The notes: generated by a model not told the origin, from the sequence alone. Positions 34,456 to 43,367 are shown, numbered from the stretch's first letter. The stretch is DNA of 64,000 bases from Natrinema sp046097095 (GCF_046097095.1 NZ_CP175698.1:2480001-2544000), one strand, 5' to 3'. A program made the numbers and translations.

Positions 34456-35256
34456 TCATGTCTGCTCCGTCTCCGTCGCGTCGGTCGATTCCGCTTGCAC
34501 GAGCCGACGCGCGTTCTCGGTCACGTCGCTGTCGCCCGCGCCGTGGTCCATGATGGCGCTGCCGACCAGCAACGCGTCGGCGTCCGCCTCGCGCATCCGC
34601 CGCACGTCGGCCGGCGACGAGATCCCGCTCTCGGCGATCAGCGTCACGTCGTCCGGCACGTGGGGAGCCACCGACTCGAAGGTTTCGAGGTCGACCTCGA
34701 GTCGTGCCAGGTCCCGGTTGTTGACCCCGATGATCTCGGCACCGGCTTCGAGCGCGGTCTCGAGTTCTTCGTGGTCGTGGACCTCGACCAGCGGCTGAAA
34801 GCCGCGTTCGCGGGCCGCCGTGACGAGTGCCTCGAGATCGTCGACGAACCGCGCGATCAACAACAGAAGGTCGGCGTCAACCACGTCCATCCCCGCTTCG
34901 TCGAGGACGAAGTCCTTGCGCAACACGGGGACGTCGACGGCCTCGCGAATCCGGGTCAGCGCCTCGGGCGAGCCGTCGAAGTGGGTCGGCTCCGTAAGCA
35001 CCGAGATCGCCGCCGCGCCGCCGTCGACCATCGCTTCGGCCAGTTCGACGGGATCGTCGGCGCGCGTCCCGTCGGCCGTCGGACTCGTCGGCTTTACCTC
35101 GGCGATCACCGGCACCCGCCCGTCGGTTTCCGCCGCCGCCAGTGCGTCGGGCAGTGACCGCGCGTCGACATCGACGACGCCGTCCCCGCCCGGCCGCTCC
35201 CTCGCGGCCTCGAGGATCGACCGGACCGCGGGAGCGAGTTCCGTATCGGAGTTCAT
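34456..35256 (-). CDS. trpC: Indole-3-glycerol phosphate synthase
   Basis: Closes the indole ring from CdRP. 266 residues from the ATG at 35256; the longer reading starts inside the operator region. Motifs VIAEVKPTSPT (catalytic lysine), VLRKDFVLDE, IGVNNRDLA and AESGISSPADVRR are all present. First gene of the operon trpC-trpB-trpA-ADH synthase. Transcription should start just upstream, in a strongly palindromic A/T-rich promoter (35257-35290), so tryptophan-dependent repression is likely. Confidence 0.95.
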   Translation of the reverse strand: MNSDTELAPAVRSILEAARERPGGDGVVDVDARSLPDALAAAETDGRVPVIAEVKPTSPTADGTRADDPVELAEAMVDGGAAAISVLTEPTHFDGSPEALTRIREAVDVPVLRKDFVLDEAGMDVVDADLLLLIARFVDDLEALVTAARERGFQPLVEVHDHEELETALEAGAEIIGVNNRDLARLEVDLETFESVAPHVPDDVTLIAESGISSPADVRRMREADADALLVGSAIMDHGAGDSDVTENARRLVQAESTDATETEQT

Positions 35257-35290
35257 TATTGTACATCGACGTACGCATATGTACATAAGG
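35257..35290 (-). promoter_or_regulatory. trp operon promoter with palindromic operator candidate
   Basis: Read on minus, TTATGTACATA lies about 22-32 bases before the ATG at 35256, where TATA should be; TATGTACATA within it is a perfect ten-base palindrome. A second ATGTACAAT half-site abuts the start codon, and GCGTACG lies between them. The arrangement, repeated TGTACA cores overlapping TATA and start, fits a repressor-binding site. Confidence 0.6.
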
Positions 35291-35388
35291 CTTGCGCCAT
35301 GGCGGCACACAGGAGCGACGAGGAAGAGCGTCCGAGCATCGGTCTTCAGACCGGCGGCTATTCAAGCCCGGACCGCTTACGGCCTCGC

Positions 35389-35859
35389 ATGGAGGACGTT
35401 ACGGACGCTGGGATCTACGCGCGGGAGTCACCGTACCTCGACCGGTACGTCCAGCTCGGAGCAGCCAGCGGGCGAGTCCTGAGCGTTTCCTTCCCCGAAA
35501 TCCCCGACGACGACGCCGAGGACGACCACCCCGTCCTCGATCGAATATTTGAGTACTTGGACGGCCTCGAGCCCGTCGACTTCGACGACGTGCAAGTCGC
35601 GATGACCATGCCGACCGACCAGCGGGCCGTCTTGGAGCGAGTCCGCGAGGTTCCCTACGGCGACCAGGTCACCGTCGAGACGCTCGCGCGGATGACCCCC
35701 GACCTCGACCACGAGGACGACGACGATATCGTCCTCGTCCGGACCGCGCTCGACGAGAACCCGGCTCCGCTACTGGTGCCGGACCACCGTGTGCGCGACG
35801 GCCCCAGCGCCGCGCCGCCCGACGTCGAACAGAAACTGCGCTCGGTAGAGGATCTATAG
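35389..35859 (+). CDS. MGMT-like DNA alkyltransferase homologue lacking the active Cys
   Basis: 156 residues from the ATG at 35389, which has GGCTATTC-like TATA DNA about 28 bases upstream. The C-terminal half has the MGMT wing-helix fold: ERVREVPYGDQVTVETLARMTP matches the DNA-binding helix of Ogt/MGMT, and the active-site line reads LVPDHRVRD. The position of the acceptor cysteine (PCHRV in active enzymes) is Asp (D132), so it cannot take the alkyl group in the usual way. It may act as an alkyltransferase-like protein that flags lesions for repair (inference). It is divergent from the trp operon. Confidence 0.78.
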   Translation: MEDVTDAGIYARESPYLDRYVQLGAASGRVLSVSFPEIPDDDAEDDHPVLDRIFEYLDGLEPVDFDDVQVAMTMPTDQRAVLERVREVPYGDQVTVETLARMTPDLDHEDDDDIVLVRTALDENPAPLLVPDHRVRDGPSAAPPDVEQKLRSVEDL

Positions 35860-35917
35860 CGGTCATCGATACCTCCCCGTGGGTTGATTCGGTCGCAGCG
35901 GACGACGGCCCCCACTT

Positions 35918-36508
35918 TCAGAATTCCGATCGGTCCACCGTCTCGGGCGCTTCGAAGTCGGTCGCGAGCTCGAGCAACTGGACCAGAATCCGGCCGGTCG
36001 CGCCCCAGACGGTGTAACCGTCGACGTGGAAGTAGTGGATGACGATCTCGCCGTAGTAGGGATGACTCCGGCGCTCGTACTCGTAGTTATCGGGATCGAG
36101 CAGGCCCGACAGCGGGAGGACGACGATCTCGGCGACTTCGCTCTCATCGCGGACGTACTCCCGGTCGGGGACGTGGCCGACGAACGGCGAGACGGCGTAC
36201 TCCGTGACCGTCCGAATGTCGTCGAGTTGGCCGACGACCTCGGCCTCGCTGGGCTCGAGGCCGATCTCCTCGTTTGCCTCCCGGAGCGCGGTGTCGAGGA
36301 TCGTCTCGTCGACCGGCTCGGCCCCGCCGCCGGGGAAGCTCATCTGGCCGGGGTGTTCGCCGAGGTGGTCGGCCCGGCGGGTAAAGAGCAGGTGGTCCTC
36401 ATCGTCGCGGTCGACGATCGGCGCGAGGACGGCCGCGTCGTACTCCTGATCGCCGATCTCGGTCGGTCTGTAGTTCGCGACCGGGTCGAGGGACAGTCTC
36501 CTTGTCAT
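35918..36508 (-). CDS. Nudix hydrolase (coenzyme A diphosphatase-like)
   Basis: 196 residues from the ATG at 36508. The Nudix box is complete: GGGAEPVDE followed by TALREANEEIGL. A strand before the box reads LLFTRRADHLGEHPGQMSFPGG, which is the CoA-pyrophosphatase subgroup pattern (LLTKRA.HL..H.GQ..FPGG). Likely cleaves CoA or related dinucleotides; other substrates cannot be excluded. The start overlaps the stop of the upstream gene by four bases, giving coupled translation with the uncharacterised gene at 36505-37020. Confidence 0.9.
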   Translation of the reverse strand: MTRRLSLDPVANYRPTEIGDQEYDAAVLAPIVDRDDEDHLLFTRRADHLGEHPGQMSFPGGGAEPVDETILDTALREANEEIGLEPSEAEVVGQLDDIRTVTEYAVSPFVGHVPDREYVRDESEVAEIVVLPLSGLLDPDNYEYERRSHPYYGEIVIHYFHVDGYTVWGATGRILVQLLELATDFEAPETVDRSEF

Positions 36509-37020
36509 TCCTCCAGTGCGTCCTCCAGTCGCGTCCGTTCGTCGGTGCAATCGATCGACGCCCACGCCTCGAGGTCGTAGCTGACGTCGAGGAGTGTCCG
36601 GATCCGTCCTGCGTCGCCGGCCGAGACGGCCTCGTCGGCGGCCGCGACGAAGCGCTCGCGAGTCGCTTCGCCCAGCGCCTCGCGGTCGAGCCGTCGCCGC
36701 TCGATATCGAGGATGTGGGGCACGTCTTCGGCGTGGTCCGGCACTGCGGGGAAGGCCGTCGGGCCGGCGACCAACAGCGGTTCCGCGTCGCCGGCCGTTC
36801 GCGCGCCGTCGGCGGCCGCGTCGTTCCCGCGTTTTGGAACGTACCGGACGAGAGCGAACGACCCGAGGGCCGCCTCGATCGCCCCCTCGAGCGCGGCCTC
36901 GTCGACGGCCTGGCCGTCGGCGCGGTAGGCCGCCTCGGTGAGCGCCCGCTCGAGTTCCGCGCGGGTCAACCCGCCAAAGAGGTCGACCACGCCGGCGAGT
37001 TCGTCGGCGGTCGCGTCCAT
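36505..37020 (-). CDS. Uncharacterised protein coupled to the Nudix gene
   Basis: 171 residues from the ATG at 37020, starting MDATADELAGVVDLFGGLTRAELERAL. An Ala/Glu-rich helical N-terminus is followed by ALVRYVPKRGND, a short acidic-Gly loop and a helical C-terminus with EDVPHILDIERRRLDREAL. I recall a haloarchaeal domain of unknown function with this opening (unverified). No catalytic motif is visible. The four-base ATGA overlap with the Nudix gene suggests a functional link. Confidence 0.7.
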   Translation of the reverse strand: MDATADELAGVVDLFGGLTRAELERALTEAAYRADGQAVDEAALEGAIEAALGSFALVRYVPKRGNDAAADGARTAGDAEPLLVAGPTAFPAVPDHAEDVPHILDIERRRLDREALGEATRERFVAAADEAVSAGDAGRIRTLLDVSYDLEAWASIDCTDERTRLEDALEE

Positions 37021-37046
37021 ACGCCGTCCAACGGCCGGTGATGGGA

Positions 37047-38192
37047 TTAGTCTTGCGAGCGCGATCCGAGCCGGCGCTCCCGCCATGGTCGGGCCGCGTC
37101 CAGCACGTCGGCCGGCGCGAACGGGGCCTCGGTCCACCGGGGGAGCCGCGTGTCGGCTTCCGGTGGCGCGATCGACTCGGCGTAGCGCGCGAGCTGATCC
37201 CGTTCGCTCGCGGAATCGTACTCGAGACCGTTGAACGCCGCGTCGGCCCGGTAGCCGTCGATCAGAGTCTCGCCGGCGGCCCGATAGCGCTCGGGCAGCG
37301 TCTCGTAGTCGGGGGCGACCCCGCCTTCCTCTATGACACGCAAGAGCGCGGCCGCGACCTCGCGACTCATCCCCTCAAGGCCGGCGTCGCCGGCGACCGC
37401 GCGGTGGTCGTGCTCGTGGCGACCCAGATCGACCTGCGCGGTCCCGCCGAAGCCGGCGACCGCGTAGGCGTCGCCGAGGGTGCCGACCTCGAGCCCCCAC
37501 GCGCGGGGGGTCCGCAGCCGGCGCGCGAGGCCGGCGCTCGCGGCGAACTCGCCGGCCAGCGCGTAGCGGAACGCGCCGAGGTAGTCGACGATCGGCGCGT
37601 CGTGGGCGTCAGCCAGCGCCCTGAGCAGCGGTTCGTAGAACAGCCGGAAGAGCCGCCCGTAGAGGGTCCCGCGCTCGACACGGGCGTAGTAGCCCTTCGA
37701 AAACTCGTAGTCCATCGTCAGGGGCGCGAGCAGCCGGCGAACGTGACCGGCCTCGTAGCTCCGCGCGTCGGCGTCGTGGACGACGACGGTGTCGGCAGCG
37801 TCGGCCGCCGGGCCGAGCGCGAGCCAGACGTCCCGCCCCTTTCCGAAGCCGCCGTCTAAGCCCGCGTCGGCGAGCAACGCGTCGACGTTCGGCGCGGTAC
37901 ACCAGAGGACGCGGATCGGCAGCGCAAACGATTCGAGCCACTCGCGGAACGGCCTAATTTCGTCGGGCGCGGCGCGGACAGGAACGAAGACGGCGGCCGG
38001 CGCGGGCTCGAGGGCCTCGAGTTCGCGGAGAACGCGCTCGGCGGCGGGGCTCTCGTACTCTCGGGCGGTCATCGGGACGATGACAGCCGTCTCGGCGACC
38101 GCGGCGGCGGCGTCGCGGGCGAGGTCGCTGCCGGCCGGGCCGCCGTCGCCGAACGCGTGGAGCGTCGCGATCCGCTCCTGGACGTACTCCAT
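37047..38192 (-). CDS. Glycosyltransferase related to glucosyl-3-phosphoglycerate synthases
   Basis: 381 residues from the ATG at 38192. A GT-A type core runs from about 35 to 260. It has VIVPMTAREYESPAAERVL at the nucleotide-sugar entry and VVVHDADARSYE, where DAD is the DxD-like metal motif. The loop TMDYEFSKGYYARVE resembles GT81 enzymes such as glucosyl/mannosyl-3-phosphoglycerate synthases, which make compatible solutes. The acceptor here is not provable from sequence. It lies 26 bases upstream of the 36505-37020 gene on minus and could head that transcript. Confidence 0.75.
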   Translation of the reverse strand: MEYVQERIATLHAFGDGGPAGSDLARDAAAAVAETAVIVPMTAREYESPAAERVLRELEALEPAPAAVFVPVRAAPDEIRPFREWLESFALPIRVLWCTAPNVDALLADAGLDGGFGKGRDVWLALGPAADAADTVVVHDADARSYEAGHVRRLLAPLTMDYEFSKGYYARVERGTLYGRLFRLFYEPLLRALADAHDAPIVDYLGAFRYALAGEFAASAGLARRLRTPRAWGLEVGTLGDAYAVAGFGGTAQVDLGRHEHDHRAVAGDAGLEGMSREVAAALLRVIEEGGVAPDYETLPERYRAAGETLIDGYRADAAFNGLEYDSASERDQLARYAESIAPPEADTRLPRWTEAPFAPADVLDAARPWRERRLGSRSQD

Positions 38193-38372
38193 CGATGGGG
38201 TGTTCGAGCGTATCGGTAAAACGGCCACGACTCCGGCCAGATGGGGCGGTCGGCTGACCGGGCTTCGATTCGGTAACAGGGCGTCGAAACCGGTCCCGAT
38301 CGCACGTCGATCGCGGGCGTCGACTCGAGAAAGCACCGGTCTTTTTCACCCCCTCCTTCCTACAGGATGTAC

Positions 38373-38543
38373 ATGAAATCAGTCCGAAAGGCACTTCGGG
38401 AGGGTGAACTCGACAAGGACACCTACGATCGGCTCGTCTGTGGCGACTGCGAGAAGCCGCTGAAGACCGAAAACGATCCCGACGAGATCAAGACAGTCCG
38501 AATCTGTCCGGACTGCGACGCGCGGTGGAAGGAGATCCGGTAG
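38373..38543 (+). CDS. Small zinc-finger protein (HVO_0758-like)
   Basis: 56 residues, starting MKSVRKALREGELDKDTYDR. Two CxxC knuckles, C23/C26 and C45/C48, form a probable zinc ribbon with basic N-terminal helix. I recall a conserved haloarchaeal family named after HVO_0758 with this layout. A CTTTTTC element about 31 bases before the ATG supports a leaderless start. The role is unknown; such tiny ribbons often bind nucleic acid or a partner protein. Confidence 0.8.
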   Translation: MKSVRKALREGELDKDTYDRLVCGDCEKPLKTENDPDEIKTVRICPDCDARWKEIR

Positions 38544-38712
38544 GCGCGGCTCCCTCGTTCGGACTGATACCGTGATGGGGGGCTCGACGCCCCGCTCCGA
38601 TCGGCTGCGCGTCTCGCGGCTCCGTCGGCGTGTTCCGAGACGCCCGGCGGATCGCTCGCGACAGCGATGACTGCCGATCGCCCGCCCTCTTTTGTCGATC
38701 ACCGTCGCAGAC

Positions 38713-39777
38713 GTGCGTGTGAGCTACGGTGATCTCCGCGACCGCCTCGGCGACCTCGAGACGGACGGTTCCCGGCGGATCGTGTCGCTTCCCGACGGCA
38801 GCGTCGACCACCGGTACGCCCTCACGGGAGCCGGCGGCCGCCGCGTCCGGACGGCCCACGATTTCGCGCGCCAACTCGAGGCGGGTGCCCGCGCGTTCGC
38901 ACTCGAGCCGATCGGCATCGAACCCGGCGGACAGGCGGTCAACGCGGCCGTACAGGCCGACGCGCTCGGCGACGAGACGCTGCTCGTCGGCCACCTCGAC
39001 CATCCGGTGTTGGCCGAGTTCTCGTTCGAAACGCGGTCGATGGGGAGTCCGGCCGCGATCCGCGTCGTCTCGCTCGCCGAGGACGACCTCCTCCTCTCCG
39101 AACCGGGACCGACCGACGACTGGCGGCTCGAGGAACTGCTGGCGGTCGTCGACTGGGAGCGAATCGTCGGCGCGGACGCGCTCTGCTGTGCGAACTGGGT
39201 CTCCGTGCGCGGCCTCACGGCCGTCTTCGACCGACTGGCGGCGGCCCCGCCGGACGATCGGCTTGTCGTCGCGGTCGATCCGGGGCCGATCGACGCCGTC
39301 GCTCCGGCGGCGCTCGGCGGGTTGTTCGACGCGCTTTCGCGCGCTGCGGAGGTCGACGCGCCGCTCGAGATCGTCCTGAGCGTGAACCCGCGGGAACTTG
39401 CGGCCGCTGTGGCGGCAACGAACGGCGAACCGGCAGCAAACGGTGGCGACTCGAGCGCTGATCGGGACCGAACTCGAGAGCGGACCGCGGCCCTGCGCTC
39501 GGCGCTCGGGATCGCCGGCGTCGTCTCTCACGGCGCGGACGCGGCCGTCGGGGCGACGCGCGACGACACCGTCACCGTCGAACTGCTCGAGGTCGACGCG
39601 ATCGAACGAACGACTGGTGCCGGCGACCGGTTCTCGGCGGGGCTGGCCTGCGCGCTGGCCCGCGAGTGGCCCCTCGAGACGGCGCTCGCGCTCGGCAACG
39701 CCTGTGCCACGCAGTTCGTCGCGACCGGCGAGACCGGCGCTCCGGCGGCGCTACGGTCGCTGCTCGCCGACGGTTAG
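38713..39777 (+). CDS. PfkB-family carbohydrate kinase
   Basis: About 354 residues. The start is uncertain: GTG at 38713 or 38719 are best, TTG at 38692 is possible, and no ATG fits. The sugar-binding N-terminal Gly motif appears as IEPGGQAVNAAVQADALG. The catalytic ATP-binding motif is IERTTGAGDRFSAGL, with the Asp base. A Ser/Asp-rich low-complexity loop (about residues 235-260) interrupts the fold. The sugar is unknown; relatives phosphorylate ribose, fructose or nucleosides. The stop overlaps the convergent DHH gene by four bases. Confidence 0.85.
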   Translation: MRVSYGDLRDRLGDLETDGSRRIVSLPDGSVDHRYALTGAGGRRVRTAHDFARQLEAGARAFALEPIGIEPGGQAVNAAVQADALGDETLLVGHLDHPVLAEFSFETRSMGSPAAIRVVSLAEDDLLLSEPGPTDDWRLEELLAVVDWERIVGADALCCANWVSVRGLTAVFDRLAAAPPDDRLVVAVDPGPIDAVAPAALGGLFDALSRAAEVDAPLEIVLSVNPRELAAAVAATNGEPAANGGDSSADRDRTRERTAALRSALGIAGVVSHGADAAVGATRDDTVTVELLEVDAIERTTGAGDRFSAGLACALAREWPLETALALGNACATQFVATGETGAPAALRSLLADG

Positions 39778-40964
39778 CGTTCGCCGGCCATCGCAGAAAA
39801 GAGCCGTTCCTCGAACTCCTCGCGGCTGATCCCGTCGGAGGGGCCGATCCCGTTCATGTGGTCGACCGAGAGCTGACCGCCGCCCATCCGCGCGTGGCCG
39901 CCCGCGCTGGCCATCGGGATGTCGCTGATCGCGTGGCGAAGCGTCTCGCCCATGTGGACGCGATCGTCGCGCGAGCGGCCGGAGAGGTGAAGCGTCCCGT
40001 CGTATTCGCCGTAGACCACGACCGCCGTCACGCCCTCCAGGTGCATGAGTTCGTCCGCGGCCTGCGGGATCGCGTCGACGTTGCTGACCTCGCCGACGTC
40101 GCAGACGGCGAAAGGGCCCTCGACGCGCTTTTGGGTGATCGCCGTCGCCTTGACCTGCAGGACGTCGTCGCTGACCTGCGGGTTGGCGATCCGGTCGAGT
40201 AGGTCCTCGTCGATCCCCGGAAAGAGCACGGCGCAGGCGTCGAACTCGGCCCGTGAGCACCCGTTAGTCAGGTGGTTCGTATCGGACTGGACGCCGTAGA
40301 GCAGTCCGGTCGCCAGCTCCGAGGAGACCTCGAATTCGCTCGAGTCGTCCTCGTCGGCCATCGCCGCGCCGATATCGTCGAGATATTCGACGATGATCGT
40401 CGATGCCGCGCCGTAGTCCGTCCGCACGTCGGTAAACTCCGTGCCCGCTCCGTTGCCGGGATGGTGGTCGACGACCGCTATCGGTTCGACGGTCTGTGCG
40501 CCGGTAAAGCCCCTCGGCGTGTTGTGATCGACCAGCACCACTGCATCGGACGCAAGCTGTGAGCTCGCCTCGACGGACTCGAGGTCGAGATCGAGGACGG
40601 TCCGGAACGCGCGGTTCTCCTGGTGGCGGATCTCGCCAGAGTACTGCAGGGTCGCCTCGGTGCCGACCGAGTCCGCGATCGCTGCGACCCCCATCGCACA
40701 CGACATGGCGTCGGGATCGGGATTCGGATGCATCAACACGGTCACGTCGTCGTGAGTGGCCAGTACGCGCTGGAGCCGGATGCCGGGCGGCCGGCGGAAC
40801 CAGCGGACCGCCCACCAGCCGCCGAGGACGAGGCCGACGACGACGAGCACGAGCAAGGAGAGAACAAGCGGCTCGAGGGAGCGGACCGAGTCGCCGACCG
40901 ACTCGGCCGCGAGCGGGATCGCCCCGGCGACTGTGGCCTCCCGCGAGGCGCTCGGAGAGGTCAT
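39774..40964 (-). CDS. Membrane-anchored DHH-family phosphoesterase (NrnA-like)
   Basis: 396 residues. One N-terminal hydrophobic helix (about 30-52) anchors it, then the DHH domain (about 70-240). Metal motifs are MHPNPDPDAMSCAMG, VDHNTPRG and the DHH signature VDHHPGN. The DHHA1 domain follows (about 300-385), with GGHARMGGGQLSV near its end. NrnA-type enzymes degrade short oligoribonucleotides and pAp; GdpP-type relatives cleave cyclic di-AMP. The membrane helix without PAS/GGDEF domains leaves both open. Convergent with the PfkB gene. Confidence 0.88.
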   Translation of the reverse strand: MTSPSASREATVAGAIPLAAESVGDSVRSLEPLVLSLLVLVVVGLVLGGWWAVRWFRRPPGIRLQRVLATHDDVTVLMHPNPDPDAMSCAMGVAAIADSVGTEATLQYSGEIRHQENRAFRTVLDLDLESVEASSQLASDAVVLVDHNTPRGFTGAQTVEPIAVVDHHPGNGAGTEFTDVRTDYGAASTIIVEYLDDIGAAMADEDDSSEFEVSSELATGLLYGVQSDTNHLTNGCSRAEFDACAVLFPGIDEDLLDRIANPQVSDDVLQVKATAITQKRVEGPFAVCDVGEVSNVDAIPQAADELMHLEGVTAVVVYGEYDGTLHLSGRSRDDRVHMGETLRHAISDIPMASAGGHARMGGGQLSVDHMNGIGPSDGISREEFEERLFSAMAGER

Positions 40965-41017
40965 ATCAGGAAATTAAATCGAACCATCAAGAACTTTCCC
41001 CATACTAGTCGATTTCG

Positions 41018-41917
41018 TCAGTCGGTCGACTCGTCGCGGTAGCGCTCGATCGCGGCGCGGTATCCCGTTCGGAACGTGGGAGCGGCGAACTCGTATCCGA
41101 CCCCCCGCAGCTTTTCGTTCGAACAGCGCTTGCTCGTCAGAATCCGCCGGCGGGCGGCCGCCGAAATGTCGTCGTCGGCGAGCCGGTCCGCTTTCGTCCG
41201 CTTCGGTGGTCGCTCGACGCCGCACTCGTCGGCCAGCCAGTCTGCAAACGCCCACTTCGAGGCTGGCTCGTCGTCAACCACCTGCACGACCTCGCCGCGT
41301 GCGTGATCTTCCGCGAGCAGATAGCGGACCGCGCCCGCGGCGTCGTCCCGGTGGACCATGTTCAGATACCCTTCGGTGACCGGCCCCTCGAGGTAGCGCT
41401 CGAGCCGGTACCGGTCAGGGCCGTAGAGGCCGGCGTACCGTGCGACCGTCCCTTCGTAGCCGTACTCCGGCGGGTGCTCCAGTGCGATCCGCTCGGCCTC
41501 GGCGAGCACGTCGGTCTTCTCGGTGGTGGGCTCGAGCGGCGTCTCCTCGTCGACCCAGTCGCCGTCGTGGTTCCCGTGGACGCCCGTCGAGGAGGTGTAG
41601 ACCAGCCGCTCTGGCGACTCCTCGCGCTTGCCAAAGGCCTCGATCGCCGTCCGCAACCCGTCGACGTACACCTCGCGGGCGGCCTCGGCTCCCCGGCCGC
41701 CGCTGCTCGCGGCGAAGACGATTGCGTCGACATCGGGGACCGCCGCGAGCGCCGCACGGTCGGTGATATCGGCCTGTACCGCCTCGAAGCCGGCCTCCTC
41801 GATCCGCTCGAGGCCCGCCGCGGAGCGGCGAACGCCGATCGGCTCGTGGCCTCGTGCCGCGAGCTGTCGGCCCAGCTCGAGGCCAACGTACCCACAGCCC
41901 AGAATCGCGACCTTCAT
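41018..41917 (-). CDS. NAD-dependent epimerase/dehydratase (SDR)
   Basis: 299 residues. Rossmann fold starts MKVAILGCGYVGLELG with the Gly-rich NAD loop. The catalytic motif region has YTSSTGVHGNHDG with the active-site Ser/Thr and a downstream VARYAGLYGPDRY that may supply the Tyr. The remainder is a substrate domain with VHRDDAAGAVRYLLA, typical of extended SDRs. The substrate is likely a nucleotide sugar or related compound. It lies 117 bases upstream of the sulfite-oxidase-family gene's stop, on the same strand. Confidence 0.85.
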   Translation of the reverse strand: MKVAILGCGYVGLELGRQLAARGHEPIGVRRSAAGLERIEEAGFEAVQADITDRAALAAVPDVDAIVFAASSGGRGAEAAREVYVDGLRTAIEAFGKREESPERLVYTSSTGVHGNHDGDWVDEETPLEPTTEKTDVLAEAERIALEHPPEYGYEGTVARYAGLYGPDRYRLERYLEGPVTEGYLNMVHRDDAAGAVRYLLAEDHARGEVVQVVDDEPASKWAFADWLADECGVERPPKRTKADRLADDDISAAARRRILTSKRCSNEKLRGVGYEFAAPTFRTGYRAAIERYRDESTD

Positions 41918-42034
41918 ACCTCGTCTCGTGGCCGGCCGGGCATAATTTCACCGCTCGAGTGCGAATCGCGCTCGTCTTCCGTCGATTCCCGCGTCGGATC
42001 GTCTCGGATACCCGCGTGGACGAGCGGCCCGCCG

Positions 42035-43282
42035 TTACTCGACGGTGACGTCGACCGCGTGGGGCAAAACGGCGTTCTCGGCGTAGCCGCCCTCGTTCCA
42101 CGGATACTCGTCGTCAGCGTCCCCGCTTGGGTCGGAAATCCGCATGGGCTGGCGACGGCCGCGCTCGTCGGTCGCCCGCGAGACGAGGGTGTAGCTGCCG
42201 GGCGAGGGCTCCCACTCGTAGCGGAACAGCCGCCAGGCGCAGTCGTAATTCGGCCCGAAGAATGCCCCGTCGTCCCAGCTCTCGCCGCCGTCGGTCGAGA
42301 GCTCGATATCCGTCACCGCGTCGTCGCCCGCCCAGGCGACGCCGACGACCTCGAGCGTGTCGTCTGCCTGCAGGGAGACGGTCGCGCCGTCTGCGGGTCG
42401 GCCGATCGTCGATTTAACGTTCTCGTCGAAGGTGTAGGGGTGGTCGATCTCTTCGGACTCGAGTTGCTCCCAGGTGTCGAACGTCGATACCGTCGCGTGC
42501 GATTCGGGCTCGACGCCCTCGGGGTGGATCCGATAGGAGGACTGCTGCCACTGCGTGTAGTCCTTGCCATCGCGGTTTTCCCACTCCGAGCCGTGGACCA
42601 TCGTCTCCGCGACGTGGAGTTCCGCGAGCCACTTGACGCTGTTGACGCCGTACCAGCCGGGGACGAGGAGTCTGACGGGGTGGCCGTGTTCGGGCGGGAG
42701 CGGTTCCCCGTTTATCTCGTAGGCGAGGATGCAGTCCTCGAGGACCTTTTCCATCGGGATCGAGCGAGCGAACAGGTCGGTTTCGCCCTCGACTTCGGGG
42801 TGGTCGCCGCCGACCGCGGTGAGCCACGTCCCCTCGTCGGTCGTCGCGCCGTGGTCGGCCAGGATCGAGGTCAGCGGCGCGCCGGTCCAGATCGCGGTGC
42901 TTGCGGCTCCGTACTCCCACTGGACGCTGCCCGTCTCGGGGTCGAAGTAGCCCCGTCCGTTACCGGCACACTCCATCGTGTGTGCGACCGCGACCGTCGG
43001 GTACGCCTCACGAAGCTCGTCCATCCCCAGGTCGGCCTCGCGGTCGACCGCGCCGCCGAGCGAGACGGTCCACTCCTCGGCCGCGGGATCGAGGGTTTCG
43101 TTGCGGTGACAGACGTAGTGCTCCTCGATCGGCGTGAGCCAGTTCGCGTACGTTTCCCGGTCGACGGCACCGACGACCCGGTACCGATCCGCCAGATCGG
43201 TGACGGCCTCAGTGCCGGGTTTCCGCCCCAGAATTTCGTCGGTCTCTCGCCGCCGGTTCTCGCCGCGCGCCGAATTCGACAT
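42035..43282 (-). CDS. Sulfite oxidase-family molybdopterin oxidoreductase
   Basis: 415 residues from the ATG at 43282. The molybdopterin domain (about 60-240) contains the conserved cysteine that ligates molybdenum in TMECAGNGR; GWYGVNSVKWLAEL matches the cofactor pocket. A C-terminal immunoglobulin-like dimerisation domain (about 275-410) ends DVTVE. No signal peptide and no heme domain are visible, so it is a cytosolic, single-cofactor form. Sulfite-to-sulfate oxidation or reduction of a methionine-sulfoxide-type substrate are candidates. SAMP1 (6997-7281) may supply molybdopterin sulfur. Confidence 0.88.
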   Translation of the reverse strand: MSNSARGENRRRETDEILGRKPGTEAVTDLADRYRVVGAVDRETYANWLTPIEEHYVCHRNETLDPAAEEWTVSLGGAVDREADLGMDELREAYPTVAVAHTMECAGNGRGYFDPETGSVQWEYGAASTAIWTGAPLTSILADHGATTDEGTWLTAVGGDHPEVEGETDLFARSIPMEKVLEDCILAYEINGEPLPPEHGHPVRLLVPGWYGVNSVKWLAELHVAETMVHGSEWENRDGKDYTQWQQSSYRIHPEGVEPESHATVSTFDTWEQLESEEIDHPYTFDENVKSTIGRPADGATVSLQADDTLEVVGVAWAGDDAVTDIELSTDGGESWDDGAFFGPNYDCAWRLFRYEWEPSPGSYTLVSRATDERGRRQPMRISDPSGDADDEYPWNEGGYAENAVLPHAVDVTVE

Positions 43283-43367
43283 AGCGGGTCGGACACCCTC
43301 GAGGGCGATAAATCCCTGTGTCGAGGTACCAATCAGCACGTCGAGAGCTCGCCGGGATCGATCGCGG

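Noticed and set aside
38560..38690. Hairpins GGGGC/GCCCC and ATCGCT/AGCGAT after the 38373 gene as a possible small RNA
   Set aside because: Short arms and no conserved design; more likely chance pairing or a weak terminator in GC-rich DNA.
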